A stretch of DNA of 64,000 bases, taken from the NCBI GenBank assembly GCA_965238045.1, contig CBDEGU010000011.1:496001-560000 (forward strand). The letters run 5' to 3'. Position numbers and translations under genes: made by a program. This DNA is from CBDEGU01 sp965238045. Lineage in GTDB: Bacteria; Acidobacteriota; Terriglobia; Bryobacterales; UBA6623. Positions 8,901 through 18,428 of the stretch are shown piece after piece (within the stretch, counting starts at the first letter, position 1; each line of letters opens with the position of its first letter). Below the pieces are notes generated by a model, which saw only the letters and a program-made list of their open reading frames with translations, did not search any database and was not told where the DNA came from.

Positions 8901-10691
8901 ATGAGCGACGTGCTAAGGCGGCTGAGATCCCATCTGGCCGAGAAGACAGTGGGGCGCGAGCTGACCGATTCGTTGCGGGACGAGATCGCCGATTCGGCTC
9001 CTTCCGGGGGAGCGGAGTGGCAATTCTGCTTTCCTTCTCTGACCCGAGATCCGCAAGACGACCGGCGGCTCTTTCTGGCGGCGGATCAACTCGGCGAGCG
9101 AGGCGGGCCGAAGCTGCTGCTGTTCTCGGCCAGCCGCCCAGGCGAGGGCGAGAACGTGCGCGAAATCGAGGTGCGCAACTTCGCGCCAACGGACCGCGAG
9201 GCCGTTCGCGATTTCGCCACGCGCATCGAGCCCCGCTTTCTGCCGCGCCCGCAACGCGAGCGGCCCGCCGTCGCGGTGGGCAATCGCCATCCCGAAATTT
9301 CGCTCCCGGCTGCCTTCGAGGCCTTCGCCCAGATTTTCAAAGACAGCGGGGTGAACATGGCGAGCACGGTGCAGCTCTCGGCCACGCGCGAGATGACACT
9401 CGATGAAAATATCGCCGCGCGCAAGGGCGAGGACCCGACCCAGATCGGCCACACGATGGTATCGATCGAGCACCTCTATCACACGGGTCTTTGGGCCGCC
9501 ATCCGCGCGGGCCAGCGCGGCGGCTACACGGCCGAAGCCGATCATTTCATCATCAGCGGGTCAACGGCCGAAGAGATCGCCGCTTCGACCGAAGCGACGA
9601 AAGAGGCGATCCGCCGGGCGGCGGGCTACACGAAGTTCACGACCGATTCGTCCCGCTTGTTTCGTCTTCAGGCGGATACTCGCCATCCCAAGGCATGGGA
9701 CAGCACGCGGGTGGATACGGAGTTCGCCGCCGCGCTGAGCGCGGAAGAGCAGGAATGGATTCTTGGGGAATTCGCACGCCCGATCGCGGTCGAGGGGACC
9801 GAGTACCGTTTCACGGCGGAGGAAGTCAAACGACTGTCTGTAAAATTCAGCGAAAGCTTAAAACTGAACGAAGAACTCTACGATTTCATCCGGGAACAGA
9901 AGCAAGGAGGAGAGTTCGACTTCGAGCCCTCGATCGACGAGGCCAAAACGCTGACTACCGCGAAAGAGCTTTTCTTTTACATGCATTGGCTCAAGGAGCG
10001 GGGACGCCCGGCGAGCCTGGTGCCGCCCAATCTCGGATTCAAGAAACGTCAGGCCTATCCCGAAACGCTGGAGGCATTGAAGGAGTACACGGCGGGCAAG
10101 ATGTGGCCGGAACTCGTGCCGGCGGTGGAAGAGAACTTCGGCGGAGACCCGATCCGGGAACTCGAAGCCCGGGTGGCCGAACTCTCGCGCGTCGCGCGGC
10201 ATTTCAACGGGACGCTCAGCATTCACTCGGGCAGCGGAAAGCAGTCCCGCGTCCTTTCGATGATCGGACGAGCGACCCGCGGACGCGTGAACTACAAAAT
10301 TTCAGGCGAGTTGCAGCTTCAATTGCTGGACGTGCTCAGCGAGCAGCCGCCGGAAAGTCCCTGGCGGAAGATGTATGAGCGGATGGCCGATCGCTGCCGT
10401 GACTTCGCGGCGCAAGGGGCGTTCGGCGCCGAAAGCAAGCTTGCCGATATTTATCACGAGCGCGGGCTGGATTACTATTTGGGAGACGCCGCTCGGGGAC
10501 GGGTGGACGGGAATCTCTTTCTTGTCTTTTGGATCGGAAATCTGGCCGGCAGCCGGGACCTCAAAGCGCCGGATGGAGACCACCGGTTTTTCAAGGAAAA
10601 GATCGACGAACTGCCGGCGGAACTCCTTGCCGAGGTGCGGCGGCGGAACCGCGACTACATCGTCTGGCTGGCCCGGCATTTGCGGCCTTGA
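8901..10691 (+). CDS. Unassigned 597-aa protein, possible UxaE-like sugar-acid epimerase
   Basis: Soluble protein without signal peptide or membrane segments. ATG at 8901 is preferred to the in-frame GTG at 8868 because the extra residues are not protein-like. Histidine and acid clusters that look catalytic include GHTMVSIEHLYHTGL, EADHFIISGS and FNGTLSIHSGSGKQSR. The last resembles, from memory, the HSGS motif of the tagaturonate epimerase (UxaE) family, and the general arrangement suits a metal-dependent TIM-barrel sugar enzyme. The match is weak and the assignment tentative. The neighbours (POTRA protein, VWFA protein) do not help. If the UxaE link is wrong, it should be called hypothetical. 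Confidence 0.5.
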   Translation: MSDVLRRLRSHLAEKTVGRELTDSLRDEIADSAPSGGAEWQFCFPSLTRDPQDDRRLFLAADQLGERGGPKLLLFSASRPGEGENVREIEVRNFAPTDREAVRDFATRIEPRFLPRPQRERPAVAVGNRHPEISLPAAFEAFAQIFKDSGVNMASTVQLSATREMTLDENIAARKGEDPTQIGHTMVSIEHLYHTGLWAAIRAGQRGGYTAEADHFIISGSTAEEIAASTEATKEAIRRAAGYTKFTTDSSRLFRLQADTRHPKAWDSTRVDTEFAAALSAEEQEWILGEFARPIAVEGTEYRFTAEEVKRLSVKFSESLKLNEELYDFIREQKQGGEFDFEPSIDEAKTLTTAKELFFYMHWLKERGRPASLVPPNLGFKKRQAYPETLEALKEYTAGKMWPELVPAVEENFGGDPIRELEARVAELSRVARHFNGTLSIHSGSGKQSRVLSMIGRATRGRVNYKISGELQLQLLDVLSEQPPESPWRKMYERMADRCRDFAAQGAFGAESKLADIYHERGLDYYLGDAARGRVDGNLFLVFWIGNLAGSRDLKAPDGDHRFFKEKIDELPAELLAEVRRRNRDYIVWLARHLRP

Positions 10692-10786
10692 TGGGAACCG
10701 GAATCCTTTGCGCCGGGATGGTCCCGGGCGCCGTGAAGCCGGCGATCTCATCGAGTCCCGCGCCGCGGGCGGACCAGGACCCAGAG

Positions 10787-11782
10787 CTACTTGCGGCCCT
10801 TCTTTTTCGTGTCTTCCACTTTCACTTTGGCGATTTCGAACTGCTCGCGGTATTGAATCTCCGAAAATCCGTCGACTTCTAATCGAAGCCGCACTCGCCC
10901 GTCGAGTTCCGGGGGTGTTTCGATCGAAAGCAGATGAAAACCGCGCACCTTGTCGATCAACTGGTCTAGATAGGCTGGAACCTGCGAGAGACTTTCGCAG
11001 AACAAAGCGTCGCCGGCGGTCAGGCCGGCAAACTGCGTGAGCCCATTCTGATAGACCATATTCAATTGGTCACGCCGGCTCTCCAGATGCAGGAAGAACA
11101 GCGGCGTCCATGAGGAGATGACCGCGCCCATGGTTCGCTTCATTCGTTCCTGAATCAGGCGGTCGCGAAAGCGCCGGCTGAGGTCGCCTCCGTCGCTGGG
11201 GTTGATGACGGGGTTGGTGTAATCTCCGCGGTACTCGTAAATACTGCCGTCGGTGATATAGAGAACGGCGACCCGAACATCGGAGGCTCGCAGCATCTTG
11301 TCACCGATCGCCGCGGCGTCCTCGATCGATTCGAGCAGACCGGGGAACCCGGTGACGGGCAGATTCAGAAGCGAATCCTTGACCGATTCGCGGTCGCCGG
11401 TGGGCTCGACTAGAACTTGAAGGCCGTCCTGGGCGCGCAGAAGAGCGACGAACTGGCTGGACTTGAACTTCTCGAAGGCTTGAATCAGGGCGTTGCGGAC
11501 GGCGTCGACGCGGACCATGTCGTTGACGACATCCATGACGACAAGCAAGATCAAGTTCCCATCCGGCGGGTGAACGGACTGCACCCGCGCCGGCTCGCCG
11601 CCGATCCAGGCGTGGAATTTTTCCGTGTCGGTGATCGACGCCGAGCCGCCCGAGGCGTCTTGGATCCAGACGGGCGTCTTGAGTTCGGCGCGAGACCGGG
11701 GAACCGCCACACCGAGCAGCGACAGGAGCAGAACGGCCAGCGAGAGAGGCTGGCGAAAGGCGTTCCAGGCCGGCGCGGCCAT
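10787..11782 (-). CDS. VWFA-related exported protein (Acidobacterial type)
   Basis: 331 residues with a signal peptide ending near residue 32 (LAVLLLSLLGVAVPRSRA). The region from about 70 to 260 folds like a von Willebrand A domain (NLILLVVMDVVNDMVRVDAVRNAL, then VRVAVLYITDGS), as in the VWFA-related proteins that are abundant in Acidobacteriota. The metal-site motif DxSxS is replaced by DVVND, so metal binding is doubtful. It begins only 2 bases after the TonB receptor stop, so the two are almost certainly one transcript and may work together at the outer membrane. Confidence 0.75.
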   Translation of the reverse strand: MAAPAWNAFRQPLSLAVLLLSLLGVAVPRSRAELKTPVWIQDASGGSASITDTEKFHAWIGGEPARVQSVHPPDGNLILLVVMDVVNDMVRVDAVRNALIQAFEKFKSSQFVALLRAQDGLQVLVEPTGDRESVKDSLLNLPVTGFPGLLESIEDAAAIGDKMLRASDVRVAVLYITDGSIYEYRGDYTNPVINPSDGGDLSRRFRDRLIQERMKRTMGAVISSWTPLFFLHLESRRDQLNMVYQNGLTQFAGLTAGDALFCESLSQVPAYLDQLIDKVRGFHLLSIETPPELDGRVRLRLEVDGFSEIQYREQFEIAKVKVEDTKKKGRK

Positions 11783-11784
11783 GC

Positions 11785-14700
11785 TCAGAAATTAAACCTC
11801 ATCCCCAATTGCACGACGCGGCCGCCGTTCGAGCCGATAATCTTTCCGGCATTGACGTTGCGGGCATTCGCTGGACCGATGACCGGATCGGGCGTATTCC
11901 AGTTGGCGTGATTGAGAAAGTTGAAGCCCTGCAAAAGCAGTTCCAGACTCCGTTCTCCCGAGAGCGGCAGCCGCTTGGTGACGGCAAGGTCGTGGTTATT
12001 CCATCCCGGATTCCGCAGCGACGGATGCGTTCGGGAAACGCCGCCGACTGCGAAATCAGAAGGATCGACAAAGGCGAACGGATTAAAGAAGAGTTCCGGC
12101 CCGGGATGGGCGACGCCCGGATCCACGCCGGGGACGGCGTTCACGCGCAGAAAGCGAACCACGCCGCCGGTGTTGTTGAACTCCGGCCGCAAGGTCACCG
12201 GGTGGCCGCTCATCCAGCGGGTAAAGCCGCTCACCGACCAGTTCCCCAGCACATGGCGCAACTTCGAGGCCCGCAGCATGGGTTTGCCTTCGCCGAAGGG
12301 CAGTTCGTAGGAATAGGTGAGCGAGAGGCGGTGCGGACGCAGTCCGTTGGAGATGGCCCACTCGTTGTCGCGATCGAAGTAGTCTTGGACGCCGGGCCCG
12401 GAATAGTCATCCCATTGCCTGGTGAGGGAATAGGAGAAATCGAGCGTCAACCCGTGCGAGGCGCGCTTTTCGACGCTGATATCGGTTCCGTGGTATTTGT
12501 AGCGGCCCAGCGGAAACTGACCGTCCGTCTGGAAGTTTTGGAACTGAGGAAACGGACGCAGTGAGCGGCGGAAGATCTCGTCATTCAGCGCATCCCGGTA
12601 GGCAAGGGTCTCCAGCGGAATGGCGTTGAGCCCCACGCTGCTGCCACCCAGAAGAATGTCTTTGCCGCTATAGAGCCGGCTAGACATGCGCATGGTCAAT
12701 CCGGCCCGCAGGCGGCGCTCGATCTGCACCCAGGCATAGCGGTAGCGCGGCTGCCGGGCGGTATCGGGGATGAAGTCCGGGTCCGTATCATTGGCCGCCT
12801 CGGCCCGCAGGTCCGGCAGCGGATGCTCGGGAGGAACCAGCCCTTGATCGAGAACCACCGCCGGTTCGAGTTGCTGGTTGGCCGAGATCAGTGTCCGCCG
12901 GGCGCTGAAGCCCTGGGTGCCGAAGGTCCCCGACCGGATGCCCAAATTCGTATAGTGCTGCAGGAACGAGACGCGGATGACGGTGTCACGCGAATCGGTG
13001 GGACTCCACGCCATACCCAGCCGCGGCTCGAAGCGTGCCCGGTAGGGCTGAAAGGTGCGGCCGCGGCCGTCGCGAGAGGCAAAAACGAGCGCCCCTGGCA
13101 GACCATTGGCAGGATTGATCTCGGAGAGATCGACTGTGGACTGGCGGTCAAACTTCTCGACTCGCGGGCTCGAGAGATCGAGATTGATGCTGACGGTCAC
13201 GGTGAGATTCGGCGTGACCTCGTATTCATCTCGAACGCGGGCTTCGATGGACGTCCTGCGCAGATAGGACGGCTGCAGAAGGTCGGTGGCCTCGGCCCGA
13301 TAGGAACGGCCCACCAGGAAACTCGCGAAAGAATTGCCGGTATTGATAATGCCCGGCAGTCCGGTTAGGTCATCGTTGAATTGGAACAGACCCGAAGGCG
13401 ACTCGGGCATGTAGGTGTTGACCTGGTAACGCGTGTACTCGCCGGAGAAAGTCCAAGAATGCTTGCCGCGGCGCAGTGTTAAGCCATGATTGGTGCTGTA
13501 GCGGTTCCAGACATTGCTGTATTGCGAACCGCGGGGGGCGCCGAAGGTTTCCATATCGCGCAATTCAATACGAGGAAACAAGGTTCCGGTCACTCCTTCG
13601 AGCCCCAATTCCGCGGGGATGTCGCGCTCGCCCTCAATGCCCGGTGTCCAGCTCTTCCGGGAAGTGACGATCGCCCGCGCGGTGTAGATGGAGCGGGGGG
13701 TGATGGAGTAGGTCTCGGTGAGATGAAGGCGGCGGTTGGAAAACAAGCGGTCCGGGCCCACCGGATTCGCGATGGTGGCGAACATATTGGGCGCAGTTTG
13801 AAACCCCTTGGAATAGGCCAGGTCGGCGCTGATCTTGTGCTTGTCGCCGAGACTGTGATCGACCTTGGCGATGAAACCGTCCGGTGTTTCCTGCTGTGAC
13901 GGGTTCGACCAGTAGTTGTTTTGCAGGAATGGGCCGACGCTGGTATTGGGCTGGGGGACGTGGGTGATGATGTTGCGCGATACGGTATCGAGCCGCGAAG
14001 CTGGGATGACGTTGTTTGGAAAAGGATCGCGGACGTATTCCAGGTTCGCGAGCGAGACATTCTCCTCGGGCCGGAACGCGGGGTTAGCTCGGGTCGTATC
14101 CGGGTCGTAGATTGTTACAGGGGCGCCGGCCTTGTTGACCAGGTCGGAGAACTCGCCGCTCTGCTGGAGCGAGGTGGGCAGGGTGGTGAGAAACGACCGG
14201 CCGACCCGCTGCCGGGTTCCTTCATAGGAAAAAGTAAAGAAGGTCGCGCGGCGTCCGTCGTAGAGCTTGGGGAAGAATACGGGGCCGCCCACGCTAAAAC
14301 CGAATTGATTGCGACGGAGCAAATTGCGTTCGCCGCCGCGCTGGGCCACCTCGTGCGGCACGGCATCGAAGGCGTCGTTGCGAATGTATTCATACACACG
14401 CCCATGCCAGAGATTGCCAGCCGGTTTTCTCACTGCCGAGCCGCCCTTGCCGCCAGCCAGGCCGAGCCGCGCGATTTCGGATCGAAAGACGCCGACGGCC
14501 TTTTTCAATTCCGCGATCTCCCGGTCCTTGGGAGAATCGTTCTGGGGCGCCTGGCTGCCCTGGGAGGAGTTTTCCGGAGCGCTGGAGTCGGCGCTTGCCG
14601 CCTTGCGGCCTGGAGAGCCCGACTCGGATCCAGCCACAAACTCGGGGGGCACGACCTCGGCGGGCGGGAGTTCGCCCAGAATCCCGGCTGGAACCTCCGC

Positions 14701-14802
14701 GGCCGGCATGGCGACGAACGAGCCGGTGGCCGCTAAGAGACACAACACAGCGCGGATCTCACTTAGGGCGATGCGGCACACGACAGCTTTCCTGTCTCCC
14801 AT
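11785..14802 (-). CDS. Oar-like TonB-dependent outer-membrane receptor, plug region reduced
   Basis: 1005 residues. After a signal-like segment (LCLLAATGSFVAMPAAE) comes about 80 residues of low-complexity, charged sequence with a short coiled-coil-like stretch (DREIAELKKAVGVFRSEIARLGL). Oar-type sequence begins at about residue 130 (NLWHGRVYEYIRNDAFDA, FGFSVGGPVFFPKLYDGRRATFFTFSYEGTR) and runs as a beta-barrel to the C-terminus, which ends in the outer-membrane signature VVQLGMRFNF. The usual carboxypeptidase-like regulatory domain and most of the plug are absent. The substrate is probably a glycan or peptide, by analogy only. It heads a two-gene unit with the VWFA protein. Confidence 0.85.
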   Translation of the reverse strand: MGDRKAVVCRIALSEIRAVLCLLAATGSFVAMPAAEVPAGILGELPPAEVVPPEFVAGSESGSPGRKAASADSSAPENSSQGSQAPQNDSPKDREIAELKKAVGVFRSEIARLGLAGGKGGSAVRKPAGNLWHGRVYEYIRNDAFDAVPHEVAQRGGERNLLRRNQFGFSVGGPVFFPKLYDGRRATFFTFSYEGTRQRVGRSFLTTLPTSLQQSGEFSDLVNKAGAPVTIYDPDTTRANPAFRPEENVSLANLEYVRDPFPNNVIPASRLDTVSRNIITHVPQPNTSVGPFLQNNYWSNPSQQETPDGFIAKVDHSLGDKHKISADLAYSKGFQTAPNMFATIANPVGPDRLFSNRRLHLTETYSITPRSIYTARAIVTSRKSWTPGIEGERDIPAELGLEGVTGTLFPRIELRDMETFGAPRGSQYSNVWNRYSTNHGLTLRRGKHSWTFSGEYTRYQVNTYMPESPSGLFQFNDDLTGLPGIINTGNSFASFLVGRSYRAEATDLLQPSYLRRTSIEARVRDEYEVTPNLTVTVSINLDLSSPRVEKFDRQSTVDLSEINPANGLPGALVFASRDGRGRTFQPYRARFEPRLGMAWSPTDSRDTVIRVSFLQHYTNLGIRSGTFGTQGFSARRTLISANQQLEPAVVLDQGLVPPEHPLPDLRAEAANDTDPDFIPDTARQPRYRYAWVQIERRLRAGLTMRMSSRLYSGKDILLGGSSVGLNAIPLETLAYRDALNDEIFRRSLRPFPQFQNFQTDGQFPLGRYKYHGTDISVEKRASHGLTLDFSYSLTRQWDDYSGPGVQDYFDRDNEWAISNGLRPHRLSLTYSYELPFGEGKPMLRASKLRHVLGNWSVSGFTRWMSGHPVTLRPEFNNTGGVVRFLRVNAVPGVDPGVAHPGPELFFNPFAFVDPSDFAVGGVSRTHPSLRNPGWNNHDLAVTKRLPLSGERSLELLLQGFNFLNHANWNTPDPVIGPANARNVNAGKIIGSNGGRVVQLGMRFNF

Positions 14803-14937
14803 TTTATCCTTTCAGGCTCCCTCGCGCCATGGCTGGGTTCTCGTGCTCTGAGTTCTCGTATCGTCTGCGGCGCCGAGAAGCAAGAATGCGAGGCGGCAGG
14901 ACTCGGACCTGGGAACAAATCCCGGCCGGGCGGCCGT

Positions 14938-16128
14938 CTATCCCAAGACGCGAACCAGTTCGCTCTGTGTCTCGCCGGTGGCCGCCGCGCCAGAGCCGGA
15001 AACATAGCAATCCAGCTCGCTGCGAACGCCGAATCCGGGCAGATAGACGCCCGGCTCGACCGAAAAGCAGGTGCGAGCGATGAGGGGCCTGTCATCGCTC
15101 GATTCGAGGTTGTCGATATTGGCGCCGTTGCCATGCACTTGCTCTCCAATCGAGTGGCCGGTTCGATGTGTAAACTGCTCGCCGAATCCCTTCGCGCCGA
15201 TGTGGCCGCGGGCGATGTCGTCGGCCTCGCGCCCGGTCACAGGCCGGCCGGCCGAGACCTCCGCGTTGACGAACGCGACGGTCTTGTCGCGCGCGTCTCG
15301 CACAATCTCGAACACGTTCACGATCTCGGACGGAGGCAGCCCGCCGAGAAAGCCGGTCCAGGTGATGTCGTAATAGACGGCGCCGGGCCGATTCAGTTTC
15401 GCCCACATGTCGAGAAGCACGAAATCACCCGAACGGATAGCTGAGCTTCGCTCCGAGGTCGGCGCGTAGTGGGGGTTGCCGCTATTGTGGTTGACCGCCA
15501 CGATCGGGCCGTCCTCGGTGACGAGGGATTCGGCGGCGAAGCGCTCGCGAATGAACTCAGCGATGGCGAATTCGGTAGTGGTGCATTCGCCGGCCGTGCC
15601 CGCGGCGGCGACACGCCGGCCGATTTCGGCGAAGGTTTCCGCCCGAATCTTGTCGATCCGCCGGCCCGCTTCAAGATGCGACTCGTACTGTGCCTCGGAC
15701 CAGCGAGCCTCGAAATACTGCACCAGAGACGCCGAACCGGCGACCTCGACGCCGCAACTTCGAACTAGATCGATCGTGCCCCCGTCGACCAGCGAAACGT
15801 AAGGAATCATGCAGTTCGGCGAATACTGCATGGCGACGCGCGAGGCCTTCCCGAGCAGATTTTTCAAGCCGTCGTGCTGCTCCTGCCAGCGGGAATAGAG
15901 CAGCCGCTCGCCAGGCAGCGGGTCCAGCATCCAGTCCTCAATGCGATGGACGAGCTTGACCGGCTCGCCTTGGGCAGGGATCCAGTAGTACCAGCGCCGC
16001 GACACATGGGCCGGGATGTCAAGCGAAAGCACGCGATAGGCGATCGGGTCGCGCCCATGATGATCGAACAGGAGCCAGCCGTCCAAACCCTGCTCCCGCA
16101 ATTGCTGCTGAATCTCTTCTATATCCAT
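14938..16128 (-). CDS. M24-family metallopeptidase (Xaa-Pro aminopeptidase-like)
   Basis: 396 residues from ATG 16128, chosen because GGAG sits 7 bases upstream; ATGs at 16146 and 16173 are alternatives. The N-terminal creatinase-like domain (DGWLLFDHHGRDPIAYRVL) precedes the pita-bread catalytic domain. All five metal ligands can be proposed: Asp240 (FVLLDMWAK), Asp254 (YYDITWTG), His in HRTGHSIG, Glu in CFSVEPGVY and Glu in RSELD. It is a cytosolic enzyme cleaving N-terminal residues next to proline or related bonds. It follows the DUF167 gene on the same strand, 72 bases downstream. Confidence 0.88.
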   Translation of the reverse strand: MDIEEIQQQLREQGLDGWLLFDHHGRDPIAYRVLSLDIPAHVSRRWYYWIPAQGEPVKLVHRIEDWMLDPLPGERLLYSRWQEQHDGLKNLLGKASRVAMQYSPNCMIPYVSLVDGGTIDLVRSCGVEVAGSASLVQYFEARWSEAQYESHLEAGRRIDKIRAETFAEIGRRVAAAGTAGECTTTEFAIAEFIRERFAAESLVTEDGPIVAVNHNSGNPHYAPTSERSSAIRSGDFVLLDMWAKLNRPGAVYYDITWTGFLGGLPPSEIVNVFEIVRDARDKTVAFVNAEVSAGRPVTGREADDIARGHIGAKGFGEQFTHRTGHSIGEQVHGNGANIDNLESSDDRPLIARTCFSVEPGVYLPGFGVRSELDCYVSGSGAAATGETQSELVRVLG

Positions 16129-16200
16129 GCCGGTCTCCGGACCCATGGCGCCGAGCCGCGCGAAAAACCGCAAAGCCTCGCCAAACGGTCCTGGCCGCTT

Positions 16201-16584
16201 CTAGCAGCCCGTAGCAGCCGCCAGCAATGCCTCCACCTGATCGCGCGTCAAGCCCGCGACTTCGATGACCTTGCGGCGGCTTCTCTCGCCGCGAACGATC
16301 CGCAAAGCCGAAGGAGGCCGGCCCAGCAGCTTTCCGAGAAATCGCAGACAAGCGGTATTCGCCCGGCCTTTGATTGCCCGCGCCCGCAAGGTGATCTTCC
16401 AGACCTCATCGCCCTCCTTGCCGGCCAGCCGGTCGCTGGAGGCGCCGGGCTGGATTCGAACGCGCAAACAACCCACCGCGGGCGCGTCGGCCGCCTGCCG
16501 CGGAGCGCGCCCGACCGGTCGGCCGGCTTTGGAACGTTTCGCCAAAACGGGCCCCGGCGCTTCTGGCGCCGCGGGAACCCACAA
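16201..16584 (-). CDS. DUF167/YggU family protein
   Basis: 127 residues. The second half is a full YggU domain: LRVRIQPGASSDRLAGKEGDEVWKI, ARAIKGRANTACLRFLGKLLG and VRGERSRRKVIEVAG correspond to its conserved blocks. Function is unknown across the family. The first 40 residues are Ala/Arg/Pro-rich and may be an over-extended start. It sits 17 bases after the ABC ATPase gene in the same direction, and the M24 peptidase gene follows, so the three are probably one operon. Confidence 0.8.
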   Translation of the reverse strand: MWVPAAPEAPGPVLAKRSKAGRPVGRAPRQAADAPAVGCLRVRIQPGASSDRLAGKEGDEVWKITLRARAIKGRANTACLRFLGKLLGRPPSALRIVRGERSRRKVIEVAGLTRDQVEALLAAATGC

Positions 16585-16601
16585 CGTAGCAAATTGGCAG
16601 A

Positions 16602-17849
16602 TCAGACGGCACCGCCCGAGACATCGCGGACCGTCACCTTCGGGTTGAGATGGGCGACGCCGGTGAACGCGCGATCGTCCATCACTCGAAAGGTCAGCAC
16701 GTCGTCGAGCCAGTCATGACTATAGCCCTCGGCGTTCTGGCCCGCGACCGTCAGCGTGTACTCCTGGGGCGCCAGCCATGCCTCGAAGGCAAACTCCACC
16801 TCGACAGCGTCCCCCGCGCGGCGCGGGCCGATGGCAGTTTTCTCGATTGCGGTGTTGGTTCCGTAGACATCGAGACCGGTTCGCGTACGAATGAGAATGC
16901 CGACCATGGGGCTGGGCTGCGGGGAGTGGAAGCGGCAGGCGATCTTGATTCTGACCCGGTCGCCCGCCTGCATCGCGCGGCAAGCGCGGCCGTGAGCATC
17001 GAGCAACTCGACAGCGGTGATCTCGGCGCCGCGGTCGCCGTGCCGGTGGCTGGGATCGAGCTTCGCGCCGGACGGCTCCTCGCCGGCGTCGCCGGCCCGG
17101 GGTGCGGAGAGTTCGAACTCGCGCTGCCGCTCGAGCACGGTCCCCACATAACGGTTCACGACCGTACTGGGATCGCCCTGTTCCTCAATCTGGCCGTCGA
17201 GCAGGAATACGGCGCGGTTGCAAATCTGCTTGACCAGTCCCAGGTCGTGGGAGACGAAAACGACCGTGACGCCGGCCTCCTGAAGCTCCCGAAACTTGCG
17301 GATACAGCGGTTGGCGAAGACTGCGTCGCCGACGGCCAGCACTTCGTCGACGATGAGAATATCGGGCTCGACATGAATCGCGGTGGAAAACGCCAGCCGC
17401 ACGTACATGCCGCTGGAATAGGTTTTCACCGGGCGCTCGATGAACTCGCCGATGCCCGCGAAGCGTTCAATCGAGGGCATCGAGCGCTCGATTTCCGCGC
17501 GGCTCAGCCCCATGATTTCGCCGTTGATATGGACGTTTTCCCGCCCGCTGCATTCGGGATTGAAACCGGCGCCGAGTTCCAGAAGCGCCGCCACCCGACC
17601 CTCGCGGCGTACGCCGCCCGTGGTCGGCTCGATAATGCCGGAGAGGATTTGCAGCAGCGTGCTTTTGCCGCCGCCGTTGGGCCCGATGACGCCGAGCGTC
17701 TCGCCCGGCTCGACGCTCACGCTGACGCCGCGCAACGCCCAGAAATCCTCATGAAACGAGCGGCGGCCGAAACAGAGCGCCTCTTTCAGCCGGTCCACCG
17801 GCTGACTGTAAATCTGGTAGACCTTCGAGATGTTATCAGCAACCAGCAC
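16602..17849 (-). CDS. Wzt-like ABC transporter ATP-binding protein (polysaccharide export type)
   Basis: 415 residues. The ATPase domain has Walker A GPNGGGKST (56-64, Gly replacing the usual Ala or Ser), signature YSSGM (144-148), Walker B ILIVDE (164-169) and the switch His201. The DEVLAVGD motif and YSSGM are typical of exporters of O-antigen, teichoic acid or capsule. A C-terminal domain from about residue 270 (ITAVELLDAHGR, GTNTAIEKT, YTLTVAGQNAEGYSHDWLDDVLTFRV) corresponds to the Wzt carbohydrate-binding domain that selects finished polymer. The Wzm-type permease that should accompany it is not in this window, and the upstream side is non-coding. Confidence 0.88.
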   Translation of the reverse strand: MLVADNISKVYQIYSQPVDRLKEALCFGRRSFHEDFWALRGVSVSVEPGETLGVIGPNGGGKSTLLQILSGIIEPTTGGVRREGRVAALLELGAGFNPECSGRENVHINGEIMGLSRAEIERSMPSIERFAGIGEFIERPVKTYSSGMYVRLAFSTAIHVEPDILIVDEVLAVGDAVFANRCIRKFRELQEAGVTVVFVSHDLGLVKQICNRAVFLLDGQIEEQGDPSTVVNRYVGTVLERQREFELSAPRAGDAGEEPSGAKLDPSHRHGDRGAEITAVELLDAHGRACRAMQAGDRVRIKIACRFHSPQPSPMVGILIRTRTGLDVYGTNTAIEKTAIGPRRAGDAVEVEFAFEAWLAPQEYTLTVAGQNAEGYSHDWLDDVLTFRVMDDRAFTGVAHLNPKVTVRDVSGGAV

Positions 17850-18182
17850 GGATGAACCAGTAGTAACGAAGTAAGAACCGGTTCCTTGGCGCGAACAGGA
17901 GCCCGCTGCCTCGGATCAGCGTAACGGCTCGGCCCCGCGCGCCGGTGGTCCTCTGCGACGGTGCCCCCGCTGTGACGGTGACAAGGAGCCGATTCCGCAC
18001 AGCCCCGCGACAATGCATCACCCTACCATAATGCCCGTCGGCAACTGACCGAATGGAGCGGACCCGGCCGCGCCCCGGGGTTTTTGGCCGGGTGACGAAA
18101 TCACACCCCTCGACCCGCGGCTGTTTCCTCCCGCGCTCCCTTGCCACACCGCCAAATCCGGCTTCGCCGAAACGGTTGCCGG
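17850..18182. other. Non-coding spacer upstream of the Wzt-like gene
   Basis: No convincing gene on either strand. It should contain the promoter of the ABC ATPase operon, but no clear -35/-10 pair could be picked out. Confidence 0.5.
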
Positions 18183-18428
18183 CTAACGGACGAGGCCACG
18201 CAGACGAATCACTTTGGCCAACAGCACAAGCGCCGCGACATGAAAGGCTGGAATGATCACGAATCCGATTTGCACGACGCGCCACTCCAGTGCGAGGTCC
18301 GGCTCGCCATGCCATATGTCGGTTAGGGCCAGCTAAGTCAGCAGCACGGCGAAGGCCGAGAGAACACCGAGAGTCGCGGTCGCCGCGATCATCGGATCCA
18401 GTTTTCGCAAAGCGTCTCCGATTTTCAT
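18183..18428 (-). pseudogene. Small two-helix membrane protein interrupted by one TAG
   Basis: Reading leftwards from ATG at 18428 gives 31 codons (MKIGDALRKLDPMIAATATL...), then TAG at 18333-18335, then 49 more protein-like codons (LALTDIWHGEPDLALEW...) to TAG at 18183-18185. The two halves each contain a hydrophobic helix (GVLSAFAVLLT; VVQIGFVIIPAFHVAALVLL), and the sequence across the TAG reads as one protein. A TGG to TAG change (Trp to stop) would explain it. No family recognised; a role at the membrane is likely. It could be a real pseudogene, a sequencing error or stop-codon readthrough. Confidence 0.55.
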
